Assembly (NCBI GenBank): GCA_024281995.1
Contig: JAMWZW010000005.1
Span: 62,001 to 126,000 of the forward strand
Reading direction: 5' to 3'
From: Nitrosomonas sp.
GTDB taxonomy: Bacteria > Pseudomonadota > Gammaproteobacteria > Burkholderiales > Nitrosomonadaceae
Length of the DNA: 64,000 bases
Positions 36,075-47,500 of the stretch are shown piece by piece. Positions within the stretch are counted from its first letter, which is position 1; every line of letters starts with the position of its first letter. A program made the position numbers and the translations under genes. The notes beneath the pieces were generated by a model. That model did no database searches. It was given only the letters and a program-made list of their open reading frames with translations, and had not been told where the DNA came from.

Positions 36075-37688
36075 TTAAATCACCGCATTGATATGGCTTT
36101 GGAAAACCAAACCCGCATGTTCACGCAGTTTATGAAAGCGAATGGCAGGCCAGTTCTCTTCGGCGACGTTCAATTCTGCACCGAATGCTGCCAGGAAAGT
36201 TGGTGCGTCTACCGCATCGTAGGCGATACGATGAGAATTGGCCTCAATAAATCGCTGTAATTCGCGTGGATCATCAGAAGTGACCCACCGTGCCAATTGG
36301 TATTTGGCCGGAGTGATGCGGGCGGTTACTGCATATTCGTGTTGTAGACGATGTGTGACAACCTCAAATTGCAAAATACCAACCGCACCGAGCAACAACA
36401 CATTGCCTAAATGTGGACGAAACACTTGGATGGCGCCTTCTTCGCCCAACTGCATTAATCCCAGTTTAAGTTGCTTGCTGCGCAACGGATCGGCAATTTC
36501 CACAGTACGGAAAATTTCCGGCGCAAAAAAAGGCAAGCCGGTGAATTGTAATATTTCCCCCTCAGTTAAGGTATCGCCCAATTGCAATGTGCCATGATTG
36601 GGTATGCCGATAATGTCCCCCGGATAAGCTTCTTCGACGATATCGCGACGCTGCGACAAGAATGACACCACCGTGCTGGTGCGGATATCTTTGCCATTAC
36701 GTGCCACTTTCAAGTTCATGCCACGTTTGAAATGTCCTGAACAAACCCTCACAAAGGCAATGCGATCACGATGGGCAAGGTTCATATTGGCTTGTATTTT
36801 GAATACCATGCCGGAAAATTTCTTCTCATTGGGTGAGACTTCCCGCTGCAGTGCGTTACGCGATTCAGGTGGTGGCGCCAGGTCTACCAGTGCGTCAAGT
36901 ATTTCTTTAACGCCGAAATTATTGATGGCTGAGCCAAAGAAAACGGGGGTTTGCTGACCGGCAAGAAACTGCTTGTGATCAAAAGCGGGTGAAGCGCCTT
37001 TGATCAAGTCAATTTCCTGCAATGCGTTAGACAAATCGGGTGCAAACCGCTCGTGAATGTGCGGGTCATCGAAATTCGCGATCAATTCATCATCGTTTAC
37101 GCGATCCGATCCCGGTTGAAAAACACGCATATTGTTGTGTTGCAAATCACATACACCGTGGAAATTTTTACCCATGCCTATTGGCCATGTAAATGGAATT
37201 GTTGCCATCCCCAATGTGCGTTCGATCTCGTCAATCAGATCAAGCGGTTCACGTACTTCGCGATCCATTTTATTGACAAAAGTGACAATTGGCGTGTTAC
37301 GGGCACGGCACACTTCAAGCAGGCGCAATGTCTGCGCTTCCACGCCATTGGCAGCATCGATAACCATCAAGGCGGCATCGACGGCAGTGAGTACGCGGTA
37401 AGTATCTTCAGAAAAATCCTGATGGCCAGGTGTATCCAATAGATTAATGACGCAATTGCGGTATTCCATTTGCATCACCGAGCTGGCGACCGAAATACCG
37501 CGTTGCTTTTCGATTTCCATCCAATCAGAAGTGGCATGCCGGCTTGCTTTGCGTGCCTTAACGCTGCCGGCGATATGAATGGCGCCGGCATACATCAAGA
37601 GCTTCTCGGTCAGCGTGGTTTTACCCGCATCGGGGTGTGAAATAATGGCGAAAGTACGACGACGCGTGACTTCTTCAGGAATACTCAT
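36075..37688 (-). CDS. prfC: Peptide chain release factor 3
   Basis: A translational GTPase that removes RF1/RF2 from ribosomes after termination. G1 is SHPDAGKTT (residues 17-25), G3 DTPGHQDF and G4 NKMDRE, with the RF3-specific C-terminal domain following. 537 residues, slightly longer than the E. coli protein. The start overlaps the end of the YejF-like gene by 14 bp, and the next gene begins immediately after its stop. Confidence 0.96.
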   Translation of the reverse strand: MSIPEEVTRRRTFAIISHPDAGKTTLTEKLLMYAGAIHIAGSVKARKASRHATSDWMEIEKQRGISVASSVMQMEYRNCVINLLDTPGHQDFSEDTYRVLTAVDAALMVIDAANGVEAQTLRLLEVCRARNTPIVTFVNKMDREVREPLDLIDEIERTLGMATIPFTWPIGMGKNFHGVCDLQHNNMRVFQPGSDRVNDDELIANFDDPHIHERFAPDLSNALQEIDLIKGASPAFDHKQFLAGQQTPVFFGSAINNFGVKEILDALVDLAPPPESRNALQREVSPNEKKFSGMVFKIQANMNLAHRDRIAFVRVCSGHFKRGMNLKVARNGKDIRTSTVVSFLSQRRDIVEEAYPGDIIGIPNHGTLQLGDTLTEGEILQFTGLPFFAPEIFRTVEIADPLRSKQLKLGLMQLGEEGAIQVFRPHLGNVLLLGAVGILQFEVVTHRLQHEYAVTARITPAKYQLARWVTSDDPRELQRFIEANSHRIAYDAVDAPTFLAAFGAELNVAEENWPAIRFHKLREHAGLVFQSHINAVI

Positions 37689-39750
37689 AGTTTTTTGAAA
37701 TAGGTTCCGGTTGATAAAGAAAGCAATGGGTGGAATGCGTTGCGCTCAATACACTGGCAGAGGGATAACTTGCGCGGCAAATAGGCATCGCATGCGGGCA
37801 GCGCGGATGAAAATGACAACCCTGAGGCGGTGCAATAGGCGAAGGCAAATCACCTTTCAGGTGAATAATTTGCCGGTCGGCATCTGCTTGAATTTGCGGA
37901 ACAGCAGACAGCAGTGCCTGGGTATATGGGTGCTTGGGGCTACCCAACACTTCATCGATGTGTCCGCGCTCTACAATCCGTCCTAAATACATCACAGCAA
38001 TTTCATCAGCCAGATATTCAACAACAGCAATATTGTGGGTAATAAACAAAAATGCAAGTCCCAAATTATTTTGCAATGATTTGAGCAAATTCAAGATTTG
38101 TGCTTGCACGGATAGATCCAGAGCGCTAGTAGGTTCATCGCAAATCAATAAGTCTGGATTCACCGCCAATGCGCGGGCAATCGCAATGCGCTGCCGCTGC
38201 CCCCCAGAAAATTCATGCGGGTAACGCCATTTTACCTCAGCAGGCAGGCCAACGCGCTGCAACAACGCATCAATTTCATTTTCTCGGGTGTAAGAAACCG
38301 GTTGATCGGAAGTGACGTGACTTATCTTGGCAACACCCAATGCATCCATGCCTTCCCGCAGAATTTCAATAATCCGCATACGGGGATTAAGTGAAGAATA
38401 AGGATCTTGAAAAATAATCTGAAATTGCGATCGAATCTGTTGTAACTGAGCTCGCTTTAGCGATACCAGCTCTTGTTGCTTGAAGCGCACGCTACCGGCG
38501 GTAGGCTTGATGAGCTGCAAAATACTTTTTCCAATGGTAGTTTTGCCGCAGCCGGATTCGCCGACCAGCGCCAGCGTTTTTCCTGCAGCGATCTGAAAAG
38601 ATACGCCATCAACCGCTTTGACATGGCCGACCACGCGTTTGAATAATCCCTTGCGGACGGGAAAATGAACTTTAAGGTCTGATACCTGCAATAATGGTAG
38701 ATCGGATGCTGCGAAAGTTGTTGCTGCAGCGTTTTTCGTTTTGCCGGTGGCATTATTGTTGAGTGAATGAGCGGAAGTCTGCGCGTCTTGTGTAAATAAA
38801 TGACATCGGACCTGATGCCGGTCACTTAATGCGTGCCACTGCGGGATCGTATCATGACAGTGTGAGAGTGCCTGATTGCAACGATCAACAAAGCGGCAAC
38901 CTTTGAATCGTTGCGATAGTGAAGGTACATTACCTTGAATGACGGTCAGTGCTTGATCACGTTTCTGTTTGGCCGGTAGCGATGCAAATAATTGTCGCGA
39001 ATACGGATGCGCAGGATGACTAAAGAAATCATCGCGAGGGGCCTGTTCGACGATTTCTCCGGCGTACATGACAGCCACCCGCTGCGCCATTTCGGCTACC
39101 ACTCCTAAATCATGCGTGATCAGCAAGATGGCCATGTGATTGCGCTGTTGAATTTGCCGCATCAAATCGAGTACTTGTGCTTGGATTGTTACATCCAACG
39201 CGGTGGTCGGCTCATCCGCGATGAGCAGTTCGGGTTCACCGGCAAGTGCCATGGCAATCATGGCGCGCTGTTTCATACCACCTGAAAATTGAAACGGATA
39301 TTCGTGCATACGGCGCGCTGCATCCGGAATCCCCACTTGTTCCAGCAGTTGCTGGATGCGTGCTTGCATTGCCTGGTGCGATAAATGGAAATGTTGCTCG
39401 AGTACTTCGCCGATTTGTTCAGCGATCGTCAAAACCGGATTCAGGCTAAGCATGGGCTCTTGGAAAATCATACTGATGCGTTTGCCACGAATCCTGCGCA
39501 TTTCGGATTCAGGCAATCGCAACAAGTCCTTGCCATCCATTTTGATATGCCCCGCAACAATTTCGCCGGCATCGGGTAATAAACGCATAATCGATAACGC
39601 AGTCATGGACTTACCGCAACCTGATTCACCCAGTAATGCAAATGTTTCGCCCGTTGAAATTTGCAGGCTTATGCCATCAACTGCTCGTACCGGTGTATTA
39701 CCGGTATACAGTAAAGTTTGAAGATGGTCTATTTCCAGTAACGTTTTCAT
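37675..39750 (-). CDS. yejF: Peptide ABC transporter ATPase, fused two-domain (YejF-like)
   Basis: A single polypeptide of 691 residues carrying two DppD/OppF-type ATPase domains. Domain 1 has Walker A GESGCGKS (about 37-44) and signature FSGGMKQR; domain 2 has GESGCGKTT (about 396-404) and FSGGQRQR. Each domain ends in the cysteine-containing oligopeptide-transporter tail (CRFVDRC and [14 protein letters not shown]). This fused layout is that of YejF, which powers microcin C/peptide uptake, and of GsiA. It overlaps the permease gene by 4 bp and prfC by 14 bp. The symbol is by architecture only. No substrate-binding protein or second permease gene is nearby. Confidence 0.85.
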   Translation of the reverse strand: MKTLLEIDHLQTLLYTGNTPVRAVDGISLQISTGETFALLGESGCGKSMTALSIMRLLPDAGEIVAGHIKMDGKDLLRLPESEMRRIRGKRISMIFQEPMLSLNPVLTIAEQIGEVLEQHFHLSHQAMQARIQQLLEQVGIPDAARRMHEYPFQFSGGMKQRAMIAMALAGEPELLIADEPTTALDVTIQAQVLDLMRQIQQRNHMAILLITHDLGVVAEMAQRVAVMYAGEIVEQAPRDDFFSHPAHPYSRQLFASLPAKQKRDQALTVIQGNVPSLSQRFKGCRFVDRCNQALSHCHDTIPQWHALSDRHQVRCHLFTQDAQTSAHSLNNNATGKTKNAAATTFAASDLPLLQVSDLKVHFPVRKGLFKRVVGHVKAVDGVSFQIAAGKTLALVGESGCGKTTIGKSILQLIKPTAGSVRFKQQELVSLKRAQLQQIRSQFQIIFQDPYSSLNPRMRIIEILREGMDALGVAKISHVTSDQPVSYTRENEIDALLQRVGLPAEVKWRYPHEFSGGQRQRIAIARALAVNPDLLICDEPTSALDLSVQAQILNLLKSLQNNLGLAFLFITHNIAVVEYLADEIAVMYLGRIVERGHIDEVLGSPKHPYTQALLSAVPQIQADADRQIIHLKGDLPSPIAPPQGCHFHPRCPHAMPICRASYPSASVLSATHSTHCFLYQPEPISKNYEYS

Positions 39751-41258
39751 GAACGAGATGTCGATTCTGGTGTTGTTAGCGTTGTAGGTGTGTTTTTGGA
39801 TATTTCTTTTGATTTATCAGTATGCGGTAATATTTTTTTTCTTTTTTTTAATGTGTGGGCACGCGGATCCAATGCATGTTGCACGGCATCGGCAAACAGA
39901 TTGGCACTTAGCACCAGTGTAAACATAAATCCGAATGCTGCCAGCAAAGCCCACCATACAATGGGTTCGCGCGCCATTTCCATACGTGCCGCGTTAATCA
40001 TCGTGCCAAAACTGATCATCGATGGATCAACACCTACACCGACGTACGATAACACTGCCTCGGCCAATACCAGACCGCTGAAATCCATTACCGTTGCGAT
40101 CAGAGCAAGGTGCATGACATTCGGTAGAATATGGCGGCTAATGATGCGCCAATGCGATACCCCAAAAGCGTGCGCGGCCTGAATGTATTCCAGTTCGCGC
40201 AATTTTAAGGCTTCACCGCGCAGCAAGCGGCACAATCCGGTCCAACTGGTAATTCCTAAGATGATACATAAAAACAACAATCGCAAGTCTGCGCGGGAAG
40301 CAATGGTTTCAAATAATTCTGAGTGAGTTTCTATGTACACTTGCATCATTAACACTGCTGCCGCAATCAGTAAAACGCTCGGAATGGAGTTTAATGTGGT
40401 GTAGATATATTGAATGACATCATCAATCCAACCTTTAAAATAACCTGCGGTGATTCCCAATAATAATGCAAAGGGCAACATGATCAGTGTGGTGAGCGTA
40501 CCGATTACCAGTGCAACGCGAATACTTTTGAGCGATTGATACAAAATATCCTGTCCGACTTTGTCGGTTCCCAGTACATGATAATGGGTAGCCAGTGCCG
40601 CGGCGCAGCCTATTAATAGCAACACAATCAATAACGTGATCAAAATGGCATGCCAGGGAGTTTCCGTGGTGCGGTGCCAGATAGCCGCGACATTTTGGGT
40701 AAAATTTTGCCCGTTGCGGCGCGTCAATACCAGTATTAGACAAATGCTCAGCATGCACCAAATGATCAAGCCATAAGCCAAACCTTTTGCGCAACGCCAT
40801 GCGATATCGCGGATGCGGTCTACTTCGGGATTTTGCAAGTGCGCGCCGCCGTATTCCAAACGCGCAAAAACTCGCACTTGATTCCCATTGGGAAGGTCAA
40901 TAGTTTCCTTAGCATAGAGATGCGACGCCAGAGGAGCTGAATAAGTTTTTTCCACTTGAGTACGCAGTGGTGTTACCAGAATATCAAGCACACTTAGCAC
41001 TTCAACGCTATAAACTTTTTTGCCTTGGTCGGTGGTATGGTCCAGCGCAGGACGGAAATGAATGGTATCAAGCAAACCAATCATCAGAAAAAATAGCAAG
41101 ACCGTTAGCGCAGACATACCGCTTGCGCTGTGTGAGACGCGTTTCCAGGGAATCAGCAAGTGCTCATGATGGCGCACATAAGCAATAAAACTCACCACAA
41201 TAGCAACAAGCAGGTAGATCAATGCATCGGTCCATAAAATAATTGGGCTAAAGGGCAT
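39747..41258 (-). CDS. yejE: Peptide ABC transporter permease (YejE/DppC-like) with extended N-terminus
   Basis: An inner-membrane permease with a C-terminal BPD_transp_1 domain (about residues 230-480). The EAA coupling loop is visible in EYIQAAHAFGVSHWRIISRHILPN, and the DKVGQDILYQSLKSIRVAL entry segment is typical of DppC/YejE. At 503 residues it is much longer than E. coli YejE (about 340). The extra part is a periplasmic domain between the first helix and residue 165 with the pattern GKKVYSVEVLSVLDILVTPL. The YejB-type partner permease and the binding protein are absent from the window, so the complete importer must rely on genes elsewhere or be partial. The direction is divergent from the giant repeat protein gene. 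Confidence 0.82.
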   Translation of the reverse strand: MPFSPIILWTDALIYLLVAIVVSFIAYVRHHEHLLIPWKRVSHSASGMSALTVLLFFLMIGLLDTIHFRPALDHTTDQGKKVYSVEVLSVLDILVTPLRTQVEKTYSAPLASHLYAKETIDLPNGNQVRVFARLEYGGAHLQNPEVDRIRDIAWRCAKGLAYGLIIWCMLSICLILVLTRRNGQNFTQNVAAIWHRTTETPWHAILITLLIVLLLIGCAAALATHYHVLGTDKVGQDILYQSLKSIRVALVIGTLTTLIMLPFALLLGITAGYFKGWIDDVIQYIYTTLNSIPSVLLIAAAVLMMQVYIETHSELFETIASRADLRLLFLCIILGITSWTGLCRLLRGEALKLRELEYIQAAHAFGVSHWRIISRHILPNVMHLALIATVMDFSGLVLAEAVLSYVGVGVDPSMISFGTMINAARMEMAREPIVWWALLAAFGFMFTLVLSANLFADAVQHALDPRAHTLKKRKKILPHTDKSKEISKNTPTTLTTPESTSRS

Positions 41259-41585
41259 GGTTGAGTATGTAAGAAAAATAGAAAATGTGCGGTTGTAGCG
41301 CCAAAGAATCTCATTGACAACCGTTTATACCACAAATATGAAAATTGTCATTCACTGAATGTTGATCATGTATAAAAGTTACAATTGCTTATTGTAATTC
41401 AATAATTAATAGGCAAAAGTCAGTTTATTCTATTGCACTGTTGATAAAAATTTGTTGCATAGTGTGCTTCATGATTTCCTACAACGATTGTGGGTGAGTA
41501 ATATAGAGCATGGTTCATCAATAAGTAAATGGAGTTAAGCAAGCTATCCAGGTAGAAGCTTTTTCTGGAACAAATTGAAAAGAAT
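41259..41585. other. Divergent intergenic region
   Basis: About 330 bp between the permease gene and the giant RTX gene, transcribed apart. It must contain both promoters. No clear hairpin or operator was found. Confidence 0.4.
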
Positions 41586-44500
41586 ATGGAAAACAAGCTG
41601 CTCGAAATTATTCGGACAATTGTGCTGATGTTTAAAGCAGCTCCGGGTGCGTATTATTTGAACGAATTTGTTAAATTTGCTGATAATTCCGGTGATTCTA
41701 TCAGTGACCTTGCTTTCCTACTTGCGCAAACTGACGTATTTCAACAAGCCGTATATTCCAATACGCTTTCTAATCGCGATTTTTCTGTTCAGTTTATTGA
41801 GAATTCAGTTACTCGTCTGGTAAATGAAGATGATAAAGCATGGGCAGTTTCAGAAGTAGAACGCCTGCTTGATGCAGGCGCAAGTCGAGGGGAAGTCATT
41901 TACTGGGCAGCCATGACATTGGCTGCTGTGGATGAAAAGAATCCGGATTGGGGTGCAGCAGCTCGACAGTTTAATAATAAAGTCGCAGTGGCAGCCTACT
42001 ATTCCATCAACTTGGGTGCAATAGCAACCAGTTTGTCTGTTTTGCAACGTGTAACCGAGCATGTTACCGATGATCCATCGAGCGTTATTACGGCGCAGTT
42101 ATTGTTGGAGTCCGGTGTCTCTGGAAAGGTTATCGATGGCTATATCAAAGGTGCTCAAGTATTCGCTGATTTGAATGGTGATCAACAACTAAACGTAGAT
42201 GAAGTTAGTGTAGTTACGGATGCCGTAGGTAATTTCTCACTTCCAGCGGTTGTTGGATTTGGCGATTTAATGGCATCCGGAGGTATTGATATTGCCACAG
42301 GTAAGCCTTTTGAAGGGGTTATGACGGCTCCGGCAGGTTCATCGGTAATCAATCCACTGACCACAGTCATTAGTAATATTGTTAACAGTGATAACCTCTC
42401 AACGCAAGAAGCTGTGATACGTGTACTAACATCCTTGGATTTGAATACCGAAATTGATCTGCTTCACTTTGATCCAATCAAAGAGATTGTGCGCACGGAT
42501 TCCCATACGCCAGCAAATGATGCGGCTTTGGCAGTGCATGCGGCAGCAATCAAGATAAATATCCTTGCGAGCCAAGTGGCTGCGCTATTAGCTGGCGCCG
42601 GTATAACGGCTACTGAGGCTTCAGCGATTACTTTTGCCTATCAAGCATTGACCGGCTTATTTGCCAATGCAGATCATAACGTCGATTTGGCATCGAAAGG
42701 CACCATTGCACAAGTGATTCAGAATGCCAGTTTACTCGCAGGTGCTGATACACTTGAGTCGTTTAAAATAAACGCGTTAGTGGCGGATGCCTCACAAGCC
42801 ATTGCTAATTTAAACCTGAAAATTAACGAAATATCTGAAAGTGGTGTAAGTAAAACAAGAATTCTTACGAATATTGCGGCAGTCCAATTTGTTGCTGAGA
42901 ATATTGAAGCTGCAATACGCGCAGGGGCTACAAAAGGAGATATCAGTGGCACGGTAGCCAGCACAACGGGATCACTTTTTACTGGTATTGTCCGTGCGGC
43001 AGGTGCAAATATAGGCGATGTAAACGGCGATGGCAAACCAGATGCTGCGCCGTCACCACCATCTTCTGGGGGCGGGCCGGTTATTCCGCCAACGACTAAG
43101 CACTATCTGGCAACCAATGCCACATCGTTCTCTGGTACTGTGGCAAATGATATTTTGTCAATTTCTACGGCATCAACATGGTCGCCGCTAGTTATGACAG
43201 CAGTTGTATTGGATGGTGGTGCGGGCACCAATACACTGAGTGTACAAGACGGTTCCAATATTGCGGCTGCAACCGTCATCAATTTTCCCAATTTGTTTTT
43301 TGATGCGACAGGCGTTGTGGGAGTTCACACTGTAACTATGTCTGCGGCACAAAACCAGAATTTTACCGGCGCTATCACCGCACCGGGTACGGGTGCTAAC
43401 AGCGAAGAAATCGCCATTGTTGGCGATGGCACAGTGACTACGTTAGCCCCTATCGAGAAATATGCGATCGGCGATGATACAACCGATGCCAGGACGGTAG
43501 TTGTTACCCAAGCAGGCACGAGTGTCGCAGCAAGCTCGGCTTCCGATGCGATAACGTTTAATCTGGGTGCGCTCAGCTATACGGGCGTAATCGCGGGTGA
43601 AAGTACCAATGATGATACATTGAGTCTAAACACAGGCGCGGACATTAGCGGTGGCACCATCACGAATGTGGAAGCATTGGTGCTGGCATCCGGCGCATTG
43701 GTGCAGTTGTCGGCTGCGCAAAATCAAGGATTTACCAGCACCATTACCGCACCGGGTACAGGTGTCAACGGTGAAACCATCATTATCGTTGGTGATGGCG
43801 CTGTCACCACCCTGGCCAACATCGAAAATTACACTATTGGTGATGATTCCAGCGACGCACGCCGCGTAACTATCACGGATTCGGCAACAAATGTCACGGC
43901 AAACTCCGCATCCGATGCGATAACGTTTAATCTGGGTGCGCTGAGCTATACGGGCGTAATCGCGGGTGAAAGTACCAATGATGATACATTGAGCCTAAAC
44001 ACAGGCGCGGACATCAGCGGCGGCACCATCACGAATGTGGAGGCGTTGGTGCTGGCATCTGGCGCATTGGTGCAGTTGTCGGCTGCGCAAAATCAAGGAT
44101 TTACCGGAACCATTACCGCACCGGGTACAGGTGTCAACGGTGAAACCATCATTATCGTTGGTGATGGCGCTGTCACCACCCTGGCCAACATCGAAAATTA
44201 CACTATTGGTGATGATTCCAGCGACGCACGCCGCGTAACTATCACGGATTCGGCAACAAATGTCACGGCAAACTCCGCATCCGATGCGATAACGTTTAAT
44301 CTGGGTGCGCTGAGCTATACGGGCGTAATCACGGGTGAAAGCACCATCGATGAGACATTGAGTCTGGATGCAGGCGCGGACATCAGTGGCGGCACTATTG
44401 CGAATGTTGAAGCGTTGACGCTGGCCTCTGGCGCATCGGTGCAATTGTCGGCTACGCAAAATCAGGGATTTACCGGAACCATCACCGCACCGGGTACAGG

Positions 44501-47500
44501 TGTCAACGGTGAAACCATTACTATTGTAGGTGATGGCGCTGTCACCACCCTGGCCAATATCGAAAATTATACTATCGGTGATGATTCCAGCGACGTACGC
44601 AGCGTGACTATTACGGATTCGGCAACAAATGTCACGGCAAACTCCGTATCCGATGCGATAACGTTTAATCTGGGTGCGCTGAGCTATACGGGTGTAATCA
44701 CGGGTGAAAGCACCATCGATGAGACATTGAGTCTGGATGCAGGCGCGGACATCAGTGGCGGCACTATTGCGAATGTTGAAGCGTTGACGCTGGCCTCTGG
44801 CGCATCGGTGCAATTGTCGGCTACGCAAAATCAGGGATTTACCGGAACCATCACCGCCCCGGGTACAGGTGTCAACGGTGAAACCATTACTATTGTAGGT
44901 GATGGCGCTGTCACCACCCTGGCCAATATCGAAAATTATACTATCGGTGACGATTCCAGCGACGCACGCAGCGTGACTATCACGGATTCGGCGACAAATG
45001 TCACGGCAAACTCCGCATCCGATGCGATAACGTTTAACCTGGGTGCGTTGGCTTATACCGGTACTATCACAGGTGAAAGCACGGTCGACGATGCGCTCAA
45101 CTTGCTTAGTTTAGGCGCAGGCGCGGACATCAGCGGCGGCACCATCACGAATGTGGAGGCGTTGGCGCTGGCAACCAGTGCATCGGTGCAATTGTCGGCT
45201 ACGCAAAATCAAGGATTTACCGGAACCATCACCGCCCCGGGTACAGGTGTCAACGGTGAGACCATTACTATTGTAGGTGATGGCGCTGTCACCACCCTGG
45301 CCAATATCGAAAATTATACTATCGGTGACGATTCCAGTGATGCACGCACTGTGACCATAACCGATCCGGCAACAAATGTTACGGCAAATTCCGCGTCCGA
45401 TGCCGTGACGTTTAATCTGGGCGGGGTAGTATTTACCGGCACCATCACGGGTGAAGGGACGATTGATGACACGCTTATTTTAAGTACAGGCGCAGATATT
45501 ACTGCAGGCACGATTACGAATGTGGAAGCGCTAACATTAGCATCGGGTGCGTCTGTCCGGCTATCCGTCGCGCAAAACCAGAGTCTTGCCAGTACCATTG
45601 CTGCACCCGGTACGGGTATTCATGGCGAAAAAATTACCATCGCGGATGACGGTAATATTACCGCACTGGCGGATATCGAGATTTATGAACTGGAAGATGA
45701 CTCCACCAATGCGCGGACTTTGACACTGGGTTCAAATGCATTAACGCTGATCGCCAATAATGCATCGGATACCATTACTGTAAATGCCGCCGCATTGGCG
45801 CAAAATATGGCTTTAACGCTTGGAGCCAGTACTTCGGCATTGATTGTCAATAACCTGGTGGGAGATATTGTTGCAACCGATCTTACAGGCACACTTGCAA
45901 TAACCACTGCCGATGCGGCAGATAATGGCATCGCTATAACTACGGGATCGGCCGCAACTTCGATAAATGTGGCTGCAGGCGCGGCATCGGATACCGTCGA
46001 TGTTGATGCAACGGCATTAACCGGTAATACCATATTAACCATTACTTCGGGTGGTGCGGCGGCAGGATCGGTCAACATTACAGGTTTGGCTGCGGATTTA
46101 GCAATTTCAAACCCGAGTGGCGGTTCAATTAGTGTTGCTGTAGCGGATAATACAGTGGACAACGGGATTGCCATTGCAGCAGGCGCATCCAATTTAGCCA
46201 TTAGCGATGTCGCAGATGGCGATACCGTAACAATTAGCGGATTTACCGGATCAGTATTGACTGGCGCAATTGCCGGTTCAACAGGCAGGTTCGATATCAC
46301 TACCGGGATAGCAGTCAGTAACCTCGCGACTGGCGCAGGCGATGACAGCTTTACTTTTGTGGCGGGCACTGGACTGACGAGTGCGGACACGGTGGATGCA
46401 GGGGGGGGTGCAGACACGATCATCTTGACCGGTAATACAGCTATCGCAGCTACCAATTTTAACAATGTCAGCAATATCGAAACCATTACGCTTGCCAATA
46501 CGAATACCGCGGTTGCCATCACGGCACAAGATGCATTAGTGGCGGCGGGGGCGGTTCTAACGTTATCCAATGCGTCTAATAGCGGGGTGCTGACATTTAA
46601 TGGCGCCGCTGAAACCGACGGTGCATTCAATATTACTGGCGGCACTGCTAGTGACAGCATTACCGGTGGCTCAGGCAACGACACGCTCACCGGAGGCAAC
46701 GGCAATGACAATATTGCCGCAGGAATGGGTGATGACACAGTGTCTGGCGGCGCAGGCAATGATACCTTTACGTTCGCTGTAGTCACGGGGTTAACCAGCG
46801 AGGATATTGTGGATGGCGGAGCCGGAACGGATACGATCGTGTTGACGGGCAATTTCGCATTTACCGCAACGGACGAATTCGATAATGTTCAAAATATTGA
46901 AACGATTATTTTGGGTAATACCGATACCGCTGTTTCCATAACTACGCAGGATGCTCTGGTGGCGGCGGGAGCCACATTGACTTTATCGAATGCCGGAAAT
47001 TCTGGTGTCTTGACATTTGATGGCCGCGCGGAAACGAATGGAAATTTCATTATTACGGGAGGTTCGGGCAATGACGACATTGTCGGCGGTTCTGTCAATA
47101 ATACGCTCAATGGCGGCGGCGGTGACGATACATTTACTTTTGTTGCCGGAACCGGATTAACTGCGGATACCGTCAATGGCGGTACGGGTAACGATACGGT
47201 TGTGCTGACCGGTACTACAGCGGTTACTGCAACGCAATTCAATAATGTCAGCAATATCGAAGCCATTGTGCTACCGGATATGGTCAATACGGCTGTTAAC
47301 ATCACAACGGTTAATGCCTTGGTTGCAGCGGGTGCTACGTTGACATTGTCAAATTCAGCCAATGCCGGGGTGCTGACATTTAATGGCGTCGCTGAATCAG
47401 ATGGCGCCTTCGCTATTAGCGGGGGCAGTGCTAATGATGCGATTACCGGCGGATCCGGAAATGACATGCTGAGTGGCGGCGACGGTAACGATAACTTGAC

